Shown piece by piece: positions 10,103 through 18,891 of a stretch of 18,891 bases of DNA (within the stretch, counting starts at the first letter, position 1; each line of letters starts with the position of its first letter). The position numbers were made by a program, and so were the translations under genes. The notes beneath the pieces are model-generated. The model searched no databases. It saw only the letters and a list, made by a program, of their open reading frames with translations, and was not told where the DNA came from. This DNA comes from Saccoglossus kowalevskii (taxonomy: Eukaryota; Hemichordata; Enteropneusta; Harrimaniidae), in contig NW_003148281.1 in the NCBI RefSeq assembly GCF_000003605.2, positions 76,262-95,152 of the forward strand. Direction: 5' to 3'.

Positions 10103-11053
10103 GACATTAATGTGAATATGTATGATTACGAATACTGGAAGTAACAGTGTTATATGGTAAGCCCAGACATGTGGACATTAATGTGAATAGGTGTGATTAC
10201 TATTACTGGAAGTAACAGTGTTATATGGTAAGCCCAGACATGTGGACATTAATGTGAATAGGTGTGATTACGAATACTGGAAGTAACAGTGTTATATGGT
10301 AAGCCCAGACATGTGGACATTAATGTGAATAGCTGTGATTACGAATACTGGAAGTAACGGGATTATATGGTAAGTCCAGACATGTGGACATTAATATGAA
10401 TAGGTGTGATTACGAATACTGGAAGTAACAGTGATATATGGTAAGCCCAGACATGTGGACATTAATGTGAATAGCTGTGATTACGAATACTGGAAGTAAC
10501 AGTGATATATGTTAAGCCCAGACATGTGGACATTAATGTGAATAGGTGTGATTACTAATACTGGAAGTAACAGTGTTATATGGTAAGCCCAGACATGTGG
10601 ACATTAATATGAATAGCTGTGATTACGAATACTGGAAGTAACAGTGATATATGGTAAGCCCAGACATGTGGACATTAATGTGAATAGCTGTGATTACGAA
10701 TACTGGAAGTAACAGTGATATATGGTAAGCCCAGACATGTGGACATTAATGTGAATAGCTGTGATTACGAATACTGGAAGTAACGGGATTATATGGTAAG
10801 TCCAGACATGTGGACATTAATGTGAATAGCTGTGATTACGAATACTGGAAGTAACGGTATTATATGGTAAGCCCAGACATGTGGACATTAATGTGAATAG
10901 GTATGAATACTAATACTGGAAGTAACAGTGTTATATGGTAAGCCCAGACATGTGGACATTAATGTGAATAGCTGTGATTACGAATACTGGAAGTAACGGT
11001 ATTATATGGTAAGCCCAGACATGTGGACGTTAATATGGAAGGGGAATGATTAC
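10103..11053 (+). repeat. Satellite-like array, 71-bp unit, 13 full copies
   Basis: Units begin with GACATTAATGTG at 10103 and then at every 71 bp exactly (10174, 10245, 10316 ... 10955), with a decaying partial unit from 11026 to about 11053. No copy has gained or lost a base. Each unit contains the palindromes ACATGT and ACATTAATGT side by side, then a GTGATTACGAATACTGG block and a TATATGGTAAGCCCAGAC block. Variation is limited to a few sites: GGTG/GCTG, CAGTGT/CAGTGA/CGGGAT/CGGTAT and GCCC/GTCC. Unit 4 (10316-10386) and unit 10 (10742-10812) are identical, as are units 11 and 13. The unit length is not a multiple of three, so it is not a coding repeat. There are no spacers, so it is not CRISPR. 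Confidence 0.95.
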
Positions 11054-13263
11054 AGAACCTATTCATTGAGCGATAATTCAACTCGATCTTGAGAATGAAT
11101 AAAAAACTCCCCCGGGTTGACATTTGTACGTTTTGAGACACTTGACGTTGGGGGGGGGGGGGTGTTAAAAGAAACAAGTCCGCTACATGGCTTTGTAAAA
11201 CCGACTACTAGAGAAGTCATCATTGAAGTCGACACTGAATACTTTTGAATTAGGGTTCGACCTAGAATATGTCGGTCGATCGGGGTTGTTTTATTCAAAC
11301 AATGTTTTTGTCGGAATAACTTTGATGTCGACAGCCTTTAAAAAGACCCACGTGCACCAGAGAGGTCCTGTATTGGTGGACATGGAATTTGAATTTCCCT
11401 CCGTTTTTTCAAACAATGGCATTATCCGCTAACGTCCGTGGGCAACTGACGAGTATGGAAATTGCAGTGAGGAATTCCGGATCGGAAGTAGTTACGGTTG
11501 AACGATCACCAAAGAACTTTTCTAGTCACGTGTTAGATTGCTTATAACATTACATGTATTTATATAGAATCAATAGGCTTTTCATAGTGTCTTTGTTGCA
11601 CAAGTTATACGGAGAAAACGGCACGCGCCTACCCGTGGTAACAACGACGTGGCGGACGTTGAAGCACGAGATTGAACATTGAAGCTGGGGCTTTACCATT
11701 TGAACATTAAATTCCGACCGTTAGTGACATTCACAGAGGAAACGAGTACTAGTGACTCCGCTCTGAATTCACTCACACAAGTTTATTAATAGCTTTCATG
11801 GAATTCAGCAATGTTTTCGATCAGCCAATAAAAACAAACATTATTAGAAAAGTGTGACTATGATAAAGCCAGTTTCGGCAACTTCATCGCAAAGGCACGT
11901 ATTTACTGTTTTCTGCTCCGTTGCTATGGCCATAACTGTCAGAGAATGGACTGAAGTAGGCAATCTAAAGTGACAAATGGATATTGCAAAGTATCGGAAT
12001 ATTGTGTTGCTATGAGAAAAGTTATTGTCAGGGTAAATGAATATTGACCTTTTTGTGAACGTATGTTCTTCACAACGATCTTGAATCATATGACATCATT
12101 AAAATTGAGTGTCGGCTTGTTCTTATATCTTCCATGAGACACCGTACGGAAGAAGGCGTTGGTGTCCGTCTACAGCGATAAATAATATGCTATGTAATAT
12201 GAACATAGAGGACAGCTTTTCGTACAGTAATGGGGAGGGGCAACTGTATGTCAAATATCTGTCTTCTATCCAAGCTGTTTGTCCACTGAATTTTGGGTGA
12301 CTTCCATCATTACTTTCCAAAATCCTCGTCTACAAGCACAATACATATATCAGAGCTCGTTTTTAGCGGTAGTTATTATGGATTAGATCGTTTTCATCAG
12401 GCTTGACGTTGACTAAGAATAGCGCCAACACGCGTTACACCATTTTAGAACATTACGTATATCTTGGAGGCCTTGTGACGTAGCGTGAAAAGATTTAAAT
12501 TCGCCCAATAACATGAAATTATGCGATTATTCTATCCATGTACACGAAACTCAAAACGCTGATTCATTTTACAGCACATTACATGTGTATAGTTACGTGT
12601 TTAAATTAAAGAATTGGAAACCCCATCAACGTAACCTTACACTTATATAATTGTAAATCGATGCCTATTTTACCCAATTTTAAGAAAAACACAGCTTTAT
12701 ACGATACCAGATAGAGATGTTTTCCGCTTTTTAAGCATACGATGATGAATTACTTTTAATAACAATTTCTAAAACAGTAGACTTCTATCCTGTGCACTTT
12801 GGACAAAAAGGGACCCCATTTTGTAGCACATTTATATGTAACTTCGAATTGTACTACAGTGATTACTTTTTCTAAAAATGGAACGATATAGGTATATACC
12901 CCGAATATTAAATAGGAAATGATGTGCATGCCGCCAACCATGCACGTGCACAAACAGTGCGCAATCGCGGGCAGTCCAATTCGTTGGTATCCACATATTA
13001 TTAAGAGGGTGTTTTACCGTGACTGCAGTTAGAACGCATATATTAATGAGATTGCCGAGATTTGACACGGAATACGACAAACAATTTGCTCCTCTTAGAA
13101 AATTAGATATACATATTTAAACAATATTATGCTAAAACATTCACACCGATAACTGGTCGTGAAAAAAGTGATTCTTACATGTATATCGTTGCAGAATTCA
13201 CTGTAACATGGCCCAGCCCCATGGCGTTACACGTTTCGTTTTATTGTGCAACAATACATATAT
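11054..13263. other. Unique-looking stretch with no supported gene
   Basis: Short ORFs (61-82 residues) appear on both strands, for example plus 11223-11432 and a mutually overlapping pair at 12109-12320. None carries a motif I recognise. The G-run at 11150-11162 is listed separately. No repeat is evident. Confidence 0.4.
11150..11162 (+). repeat. Poly-G run of 13
   Basis: This is a homopolymer of 13 G following CTTGACGTT. Such runs are unstable and are error-prone in sequencing, so the exact length is uncertain. It lies about 100 bp right of the end of the 71-bp array. Confidence 0.8.
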
Positions 13264-13277
13264 ACTAGAGGGCGCAG
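13264..13277 (+). promoter_or_regulatory. Candidate CTCF-type motif
   Basis: ACTAGAGGGCGCAG matches the CTCF core form CTAGAGGGCGC. This is motif resemblance only. It sits about 270 bp left of repeat A copy 3 and is in the same orientation as the 7725-7738 motif. Confidence 0.35.
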
Positions 13278-13529
13278 TGTTGTACGGTTACCTTTAAAAG
13301 TAAATGTATCGATACTAATTATAATAACAATCGAAAACTTCAGTATGTAGCTATTCTGACGTTTGATTGTAAGACATCACCATCATCTGTTCACTCCAAC
13401 AACCATCTAAAGTAGACCATTGAGAACAGGTTATTTGCTCTGAGATCCCGATGAGAGATCAGCGGCTGAGAGTGAAAACACCTATCGGCGACATCACAAC
13501 GACTACATGAGGCGGATTTCAATTGTAGC

Positions 13530-13640
13530 GACTGCTGGTAACATGTAAGACAGTTCATCTTTGGGTCACACATACAAAGTAGCCTTGAAATGTTTTCAGG
13601 GCGAAGTTGAACTGAAGTCCACGGTTTTCCTCTGTAATAA
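13530..13640 (+). repeat. Dispersed repeat A, copy 3 (partial)
   Basis: The blocks TCATCTTTGGGTCA (13555-13568), GTAGCCTTGAAATG and GCGAAGTTGAACTGAAGT appear in the same order as in copy 1 (1411-1520), with the middle gap shortened. On the minus strand a 118-residue ORF (13391-13747) crosses this copy, and a related frame can be traced through copy 1. The frame is not kept in copies 2 and 4, and spacing changes are not multiples of three, so I do not call it a gene. Confidence 0.65.
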
Positions 13641-14312
13641 GTATCCATAACGTGTACAAGTCTTTGCTCGAGGAAAGTTAGTATACGGCATTGTGGTTGA
13701 ATACATCTCGGCATTTGATGTAATTTGCGCCGATCGACCGCACGCATAAAGCATTCAAAATCTATCGGAATTTGTTGAAGTTGTTTTTCGAAAAACCCGA
13801 TAAATGAATGTGAGATTGATTTATTTGTAGCAGTCTATGGCTAGTTCGTGGTATAACGCATAAGTCCCGTTCATGGACACAATTTGCGTTATAATATAAT
13901 TTTTAACTTATCTGATTTATTTATAGTTCAACTTACTACAGCTTTAGAGTTGCTTATACAGGTATTCTGGGACTTGGGCCTCACACCACAACGAGTATCA
14001 TTCCCATTCCGTAAAAGTTTGTTTTGTTACAAACTCTCATTACTGCACTGAATATGTATGGCAGTAATATATATATATAATAATAAATTTATTTTACACA
14101 GTAAGCCACTGGCTCAACTATATACTATATAATAAAAACGCAAACTGAGTATCTTCCGAGTAAAATAAATGCCGATGTCACGTCTTTTTTTCTTCTTGAA
14201 CTCGTAGAAAATATGGATAATTAATTGACGTCGTGGTCGATGAAAGTTCCATGGTGAATTAATTGGCAGCCAATGAGGATCAGGCATTGTGTGAAATTGA
14301 ACAAACACTGAA
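13641..14312. other. AT-rich stretch, no gene
   Basis: Apart from a short AT microsatellite at 14066-14086 (alternating AT, then ATAATAA), nothing is supported. AATAAA hexamers occur but have no transcript context. Confidence 0.45.
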
Positions 14313-14606
14313 CTAAGTAAGATACGATGACGTATACATTGCAAGCATTGCAGCTGGCGATTGCATCTGAGACGGTCATCGCCGTGTCGAACATTGAAGT
14401 TTAAGTAACCATGATATTTCGGATTATAGGACGAAGTTCAACTAGAGGACATATTTGAAGTCTGACTTATAAAAACACAAGAACAAAAAAACTTGCAGTT
14501 GTAGTGGTCTCAATGTGAGACCGAATCGTAAATACGACTCAAAAGAAACCGTCTTACCACTCATGTAGTATTTATGACTTAGGGTGAGTGGGTGAGAATA
14601 AGGCGT
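14313..14606 (+). repeat. Dispersed repeat A, copy 4 (long copy)
   Basis: This is the partner of copy 2. It carries ACGATG (14324), GCAGCTGGCGAT (14350-14361), TCTGAGACGGTCATCGCC, GACGAAGTTCAACT, CTTATAAA, AACTTGCAGTTGT, GGTCTCAATG, GAATCGTAAAT and a GAGTGGGTGAGAATAAGGCG end. GGCGAT (14356-14361) and ATCGCC within the TCATCGCC block form an exact 6-bp stem that is imperfect in copy 2. CTTACCACTCA faces GTGAGTGGGTGAGAATAAG near the right end, as a loose fold-back like that in copy 2. Copy-to-copy divergence is substantial, so the duplication is old. Confidence 0.7.
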
Positions 14607-14667
14607 TGTCGTCAGACAAGGCGCGTTTGTTGTCGTACCAATAAACTGATAGATATACTCTAGCTAT

Positions 14668-14760
14668 GTTGATAATCCGACGTTAAGACGTGGTTGAACT
14701 ACAGGTCACGATCTGCGTCTGTTCACAGGCACATGGGATGTCACTGCAATTGTAGACGCA
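14668..14760 (+). repeat. Dispersed repeat A, copy 5 (fragment)
   Basis: A fragment lies right of copy 4, including GACGT, TGGTTGAACTACAGGTCA and GCGTCTG, then ACTGCAATTGTAGACG. The wording GTTGAACTACAGGTCA matches copy 2 better than its neighbour copy 4, so it is not a simple recent duplicate of copy 4. Confidence 0.5.
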
Positions 14761-15199
14761 CGGTTACCGTACTCAAATGTCCCAAATATGAAATATAATC
14801 AAAGGAATTAACCACACTGTTACTGGCAAGATTGGAAGAAAAGTTGAACTAACTGATCGTTTTAGCTGAATTTCGTATAAACTTTTTCATCATATATCAT
14901 CGAGCAGTAGATAAGAATTAACTTATAATGTTACCATAGAAACCAGCGTAGTCATGATAATCATCTGGCGACCACATTTGTTTTCATTTATGGTATCCTG
15001 ATGGTATTACTTATAATAAAAATACAATCTAACATCTTTTCCATCTGATAGACTAAGGCAGCAATATGAAACGGAGGATAAAAAAAATGATGTCATTATC
15101 ATCGAGGCAGTTGAGTCACTTGCATATTGATACATTGTAATGAACATCTCGCCAGGACTTGGGCTCAGTTCCTGGCCCATCCTGTGTAACAAGGGTCAC

Positions 15200-15213
15200 G
15201 CGCCATCTAGCGG
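15200..15213 (-). promoter_or_regulatory. Strong candidate CTCF-type motif
   Basis: On the minus strand this reads CCGCTAGATGGCGC, the closest match in the window to the CTCF core known from flies and vertebrates. It points opposite to the motifs at 7725-7738 and 13264-13277. Binding in this species is unproven. Confidence 0.4.
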
Positions 15214-15540
15214 TAACCTGTTGCATGGGACTGATGGTAAAGACTGTTCCAGGCCTAGTAGTTGAGAATGTGGTCGTCGCGCAGCGCCTGTTTGAATTTC
15301 ATGTAAACAATGTACACGCGTTGTCTACGTCGCTATGAGTCATGTGCCGAACAGAACGTGTCCTAATATTTCTTGAAAAGTGCTATGTTTAGAACAATTC
15401 CATAGAACACAATGTTAAAGAAAAATTGCATTTTTGACACTTTTTAAAACGCAGATTATTTAAATAATTCATAACAACAAAAAGTACTCCATCATTAACA
15501 ATATATGATTTTTTCAGCCTATGTCACCAGGATAGATTTT

Positions 15541-15560
15541 GAGATATTGCATAATATCTC
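15541..15560. other. Short perfect hairpin
   Basis: GAGATATT and AATATCTC form a perfect 8-bp stem around the 4-nt loop GCAT. It stands alone in AT-rich sequence without a following T-run or gene, so no terminator or RNA call is made. Confidence 0.4.
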
Positions 15561-16233
15561 TGCCATAGGAACCTGTGATAAAAATGTTATAATAGTGTCA
15601 AAATGGCGACTTTCCACTAAAATACAACCATCAATTTCTCGAAAAAAAGGCTGGTGATATTAGGTCAATATCCTTATATTGCTCTGGAGTACAGTTTATT
15701 GCAAAATGAATAATTTCTGGGTTTCTTAATTTATGAGTAGGCTTCTACCTTAACAGCTCAGTTGAAAATGCTTCTCTCCAGTTTGTTAATCTTCTATAGC
15801 ATTTGGTGACCGTTACTCACTTGAATCTCACTATTAGTACTCTGAGAAACGTTTCGAACCAATTCTATTTGATAGGCAGAGGCAGCAAAGTAACAGCCCT
15901 CGATTTTAAAATTTTGAAATATATTTTGGTATTTTTCTTATTTTGTTTTATTGTTTTAACAAAACATTACAATTAACAATTTTGTAAGTATGTTTATTCG
16001 CATTATAATTAGCATTGTATTTATTTTATAATCTTCATGAACTATGAAGGAAATTACAAAGTTCACTGTCAGTTTGTTTAGACCATTATTTTCAACTCCT
16101 TTTCTATAAACAATAATCAATAGAAGAAAAAAGTATATTATTTGAAATCAGGGAAACCAAGCTAAAAATGTCGAATGGAATGTAAAAACTATATGGCAAA
16201 ACGTGTTCAAGGAAACAGACGAAAGTCTGCATT

Positions 16234-16493
16234 TTAGATGTGTTCCCAAAGCACCGTGATTTTTGTTACCATACTTCCCATTTCAGCACGTGTGATACTT
16301 TGGAATTATGTGCGATCTGACTCGGACGCGACCACACATGATGCCACATCCACCCACTACGAGAGCAATATCAAGGAAGTTTTTTCTGTCGGTATTAGTC
16401 AACACACAACTATGTAGTTTGTGAGAGTATGCGACGTGAACGCCTACGACGACAGCTGCTGTCATCAGTCATTCTACAGTTATTTCGATGTTT
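16234..16493 (+). repeat. Dispersed repeat B, copy 2
   Basis: This is homologous to 4714-4987 in the same orientation, with the exact 35-bp block at 16388-16422. Relative to copy 1 it lacks the GGCACTATC duplication and several short segments, and it replaces CpG with TpG or CpA at many places. A 60-residue minus-strand ORF (16283-16465) covers it; the matching frame in copy 1 diverges after indels. It lies about 2.0 kb right of repeat A copy 4, just as copy 1 lies about 2.2 kb right of repeat A copy 2. Confidence 0.75.
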
Positions 16494-17450
16494 GTAACAC
16501 CGCAAAACACTGTGGCGTGGGAGTTTGTAGAGAAATCGAAAGCCACACCTCATGTTGTATCCTCGGGGGCGGACATCCGGGCATTTTCACCGCTTGGCAA
16601 CCCTGGCGGTGAAAACAAAGGCCAAAAACTCTCAGAAAACGGTACTTTGGGATGGTGGTTGAGACTCCCCTGAACAGTATAACAAGATTAGCCCTACGTG
16701 TGTAACATATTTAAATTTGGTTGTTCAGGATTACTTCAAAGTTGAGTTTGTGTTGTTTTCTCGAATTTTCACCGGCTCTACCGGCGTTCCACAGCAGCGC
16801 GAAAAGAGCCCATAGAAATGCATGTACAGTGGTGCGCGTCTTAGCAACGTGGATCGTCTTGTGACGTAGCTGGAACACTGACTTGAGCAGGATTTCATGA
16901 ACTGTGAAAACAGCACCCCTGTTACAATTAATCCACGTAAATAATTTGTTGAAAACGTGAGCAATTAATTACACTTAACTTTACTTGAAATGGTCAGTGT
17001 TCACCACAGACACAACCAATGAGTCATCGGCAATTCACTAAGTAATATTCATATTTTCAACAAAAAAAGAAAAAAAAAGAAGAACGCAAACAAAAAAGCA
17101 AATGAACAAAAACACGACAGCATATCTGTTACTGTGAAGGTAATAGTTAAGACGTCCACTGAAGACTGAATCAACGTTTTATATCACTATTACAGATGGG
17201 CAGGGGAACAACGGTATTCTGATATGTGTAAACAATACCCCACGGACAGTTCAAAATCTACTGGCCACCGAATGTACGGTATTTGCAATGAATAGCGCCC
17301 CCAACAGTTTCGAATAATGAGAAACCGCAACATATTTCAAAAATAATGATGAGGGCAGTATCATGCTCAAGTCTGTTACAGTATTTTTGTTACTGGATCA
17401 ACGTAGTTACGATCCATCAGAGTTATCATGTCTAAATCTGAGAAACGAAT
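16494..17450. other. Unique-looking stretch, no supported gene
   Basis: ORFs of 60-77 residues occur on both strands without recognisable motifs. 17060-17115 is an A-rich, purine-biased low-complexity run. GCGCCCCC at 17298-17305 resembles a weak CTCF-type core on the minus strand. Confidence 0.4.
16584..16615. other. Perfect 10-bp hairpin
   Basis: TTTTCACCGC (16584-16593) pairs exactly with GCGGTGAAAA (16606-16615) around a 12-nt loop TTGGCAACCCTG. It is more GC-rich than its surroundings. The A-run on the right is AAAAC, so no RNA terminator is implied for a eukaryote. It could be the tip of a decayed element. Confidence 0.5.
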
Positions 17451-17851
17451 CTATTTCAAAATGGATATGTGGTTTAAATTGTATTTCAAAATGGATATGT
17501 TGTTTAAATTGTATTTCAAAATGGATATGTGGTTGGCAGGCATTCTATTTCAAAATTGGTACGTGGTTGGCATTTTATTTCAAAATGGACATGTAGTTGA
17601 CATTCTATTTTAAAATGAACATGTGGTTAGCATTCTATTTTAATATAGATATGTGGCGGATTTTCTATTTCAAAATAGATATGTGGTTTAAATTGTATTT
17701 CAAAATGGACATGAGGTTGGCATTCTATTTCAAAATGGACATGTGGTTGGCATTCTATTTCAAAATCGATATGTGGTTGGCATTCTATTTCAAAATCGAT
17801 ATGAGGATGGCATTCTATTTCAAAATGGCTATGTGGTTGGCATTCTATTTC

Positions 17852-17882
17852 AAAATGGACATGTCAACAACATGTCCATTTT
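17852..17882. other. Perfect 13-bp hairpin inside the 30-bp array
   Basis: AAAATGGACATGT (17852-17864) and ACATGTCCATTTT (17870-17882) are exact inverted copies around the 5-nt loop CAACA. The right arm is the only stretch of array sequence in inverted orientation that I found, so it marks a local foldback event within an otherwise head-to-tail array. Confidence 0.8.
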
Positions 17883-18030
17883 CTATTTCAAAATCGATAT
17901 TTCAAAATAATATGAGATTGGCTTTCTATTTCAAAATGGGTTTGTGGTGGGCATTCTATTTCAAAATGAATATGTGGTTGGCATTATATTTCAAAATGGA
18001 CATGTGGTTGGCATTCTATTTCAAAATAGT

Positions 18031-18891
18031 ATGCGGTTGGCATTCTATTGCAAAATGGATATGTGGTTGACATTCTATTTCAAAATGGATGTGTGGTTGG
18101 CATTCTATTTCAAAATGGATATATATGTGGTAGACATTCTATTTCAAAATGGATATGTCGTGGGCATTCTATTTCAAAATGGATATGTGATTGGCATTCT
18201 ATTTCAAGGTGGATCTGTGGTCGGTATTCTATTTCAAAATGGACATGTGGTTGGCATTCTATTTCAAAATGGATATGTGGTTGGCAATCTATTTCAAAAT
18301 GGACATGTGGTTGGCATTCTATTTCAAAATGGAAATGCGGTTGGCAATCTATTTCAAAATGGATATGTGTGGTTTAAATTGAATTTCAAAATTGATATGT
18401 GGTTTAAATTGTATTTCAAAATAAATATGTGTTTTAAATTCTATTTGAAAATAGATATGTGTTTTAAATTCTATTTGACAATGGATATGTGGTTGGCATT
18501 ATATTTCAAAATGGATATGTGGTTGGCATTCTATTTCAAAATCAATATGAGATTGGCATTCTATTTCAAAATGGACATGTGGTTGGCATTCTATTTCAAA
18601 ATGGTCATGTGGTTGGCATTCGATTTCAAAATGAACATGTGGTTGACATTATATTTCAAAATGGACATGTGGTTGGCATTATATTTCAAAATGGATATGT
18701 GGTTGGCATTCTATTTCAAAATCGATATGAGGTTGGCATTCTATTTCAAAATGGTCATGTGGTTGGCATTCGATTTCAAAATGAACATGTGGTTGACATT
18801 ATATTTCAAAATGGACATGTGGTTGGCATTATATTTCAAAATGGACATGCGGTTGGCATTATATTTCAAAATGGACATGAGGTTGGCATTC
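18031..18891 (+). other. Open-ended reading frame through the 30-bp array, probably not a gene
   Basis: From the ATG at 18031 one frame has no stop to the window edge, giving 287 codons; without requiring an ATG it is open from 17911 (327 codons). Indels make the reading pass from FYFKMDVWLA-type units to NGYVVGILFQ-type units and back to FYFKMDMWLA-type units. In the exact-period part (18391 on), variation includes many amino-acid changes (Asp to Val or Asn, Trp to Arg, Ala to Thr, Tyr to Asp) rather than mostly silent ones. That argues against selection on a protein. There is no upstream promoter or homology to support a gene. Confidence 0.3.

Larger units (their letters stand above)
14761..16233. 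other. AT-rich stretch with no supported gene
   Basis: No coding region is supported. It contains a strong CTCF-like motif (15200-15213), a 14-bp AT palindrome ATTATTTAAATAAT (15455-15468) and a small hairpin at 15541-15560. 15900-16160 is very AT-rich. Confidence 0.45.
17451..18891 (+). repeat. Minisatellite array, 30-bp unit, about 48 copies, open at right edge
   Basis: A unit of 30 bp (representative: 18661-18690), made of CTATTTCAAAATGGA, then TATGTGGTTGGCATT, runs to the end of the window. Two subtypes exist: a GGTTTAAATTG form at the left (17461-17520) and again at about 18370-18480, and the main GGTTGGCATT form elsewhere. Occasional indels shift the phase (about 17540, 17880-17910, 18028, 18120 and 18370). 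From 18391 to the end the period is exact. 18601-18690 is repeated identically at 18751-18840, a 150-bp higher-order duplication of five units. The consensus has no stop in any forward frame, so overlapping ORFs appear automatically; one frame encodes a repeat FYFKMDMWLA. Confidence 0.95.

Noticed and set aside
10103-11053. CRISPR-like regular repeat
   Set aside because: The units abut directly with no unique spacers, and the context is eukaryotic intergenic DNA.
11250-11270. GGGTTCGACC resembling a tRNA B box
   Set aside because: No A box at the right distance and no cloverleaf can be drawn upstream.
13391-13747. 118-residue minus-strand ORF, the longest outside the arrays
   Set aside because: It runs across repeat A copy 3, has no recognised domain, and its frame is not maintained in the other copies, where gaps differ by non-multiples of three.
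16283-16465. Possible membrane-protein exon on the minus strand in repeat B
   Set aside because: The two copies differ as often at second as at third codon positions and have frame-breaking indels, so no purifying selection is visible.
17060-17115. A-rich run as a possible retroposon poly(A) tail
   Set aside because: The run is interrupted by many G and C residues and no retroposon body or target duplication is visible to its left.
17363-17596. ORF with a non-repeat N-terminal part (MLKSVTVFLLLDQ...) leading into the 30-bp array
   Set aside because: The leader is about 30 residues without a convincing signal peptide or start context, and the array part is open in every forward frame anyway.

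Overview
This window reads as non-coding, repeat-rich nuclear DNA from an animal. It is AT-rich by eye and lacks the dense long ORFs of bacterial or phage DNA. I find no ORF that I recognise as a real gene, no rRNA, no convincing tRNA and no CRISPR array. Two miniature elements carry many TTTTCGCTGG-like motifs next to CTGT...ACAG ends. That style is familiar to me from mollusc and other lophotrochozoan genomes, so a mollusc-like invertebrate is my best guess, held loosely.

Layout. About 25-760 is a decayed minisatellite with a unit of roughly 25-30 bp. 761-10102 is unique-looking AT-rich DNA holding three terminal-inverted-repeat elements: 3545-3749 and 7956-8137 (TA target duplications, CTGT ends) and 6055-6321 (TTAA target duplications). 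It also holds two copies of dispersed repeat A (about 1411-1520 and 2685-2977), one copy of dispersed repeat B (4714-4987), a G-quadruplex motif and a pair of overlapping perfect palindromes at 7551-7576. 10103-11053 is a tandem array of a 71-bp unit with 13 full copies and no indel. 11054-17450 is again unique-looking, with three more copies of A (about 13530-13640, 14313-14606, 14668-14760), a second copy of B (16234-16493), short hairpins and candidate CTCF motifs. 17451-18891, running off the right edge, is an array of about 48 copies of a 30-bp unit. Its consensus has no stop codon in any forward frame, so it yields long but probably meaningless ORFs.

The most interesting signals are four. 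(1) The order A-A-B occurs twice, in the same order and orientation about 11.5-12.1 kb apart, which suggests an old segmental duplication or two copies of a long decayed composite element. (2) The 71-bp array keeps perfect length. (3) The 30-bp array has higher-order structure, one perfect hairpin and an open-ended reading frame of 287 codons. (4) The MITE-like elements have precise ends and target duplications. No pathway or operon can be described, because no gene is supported here.
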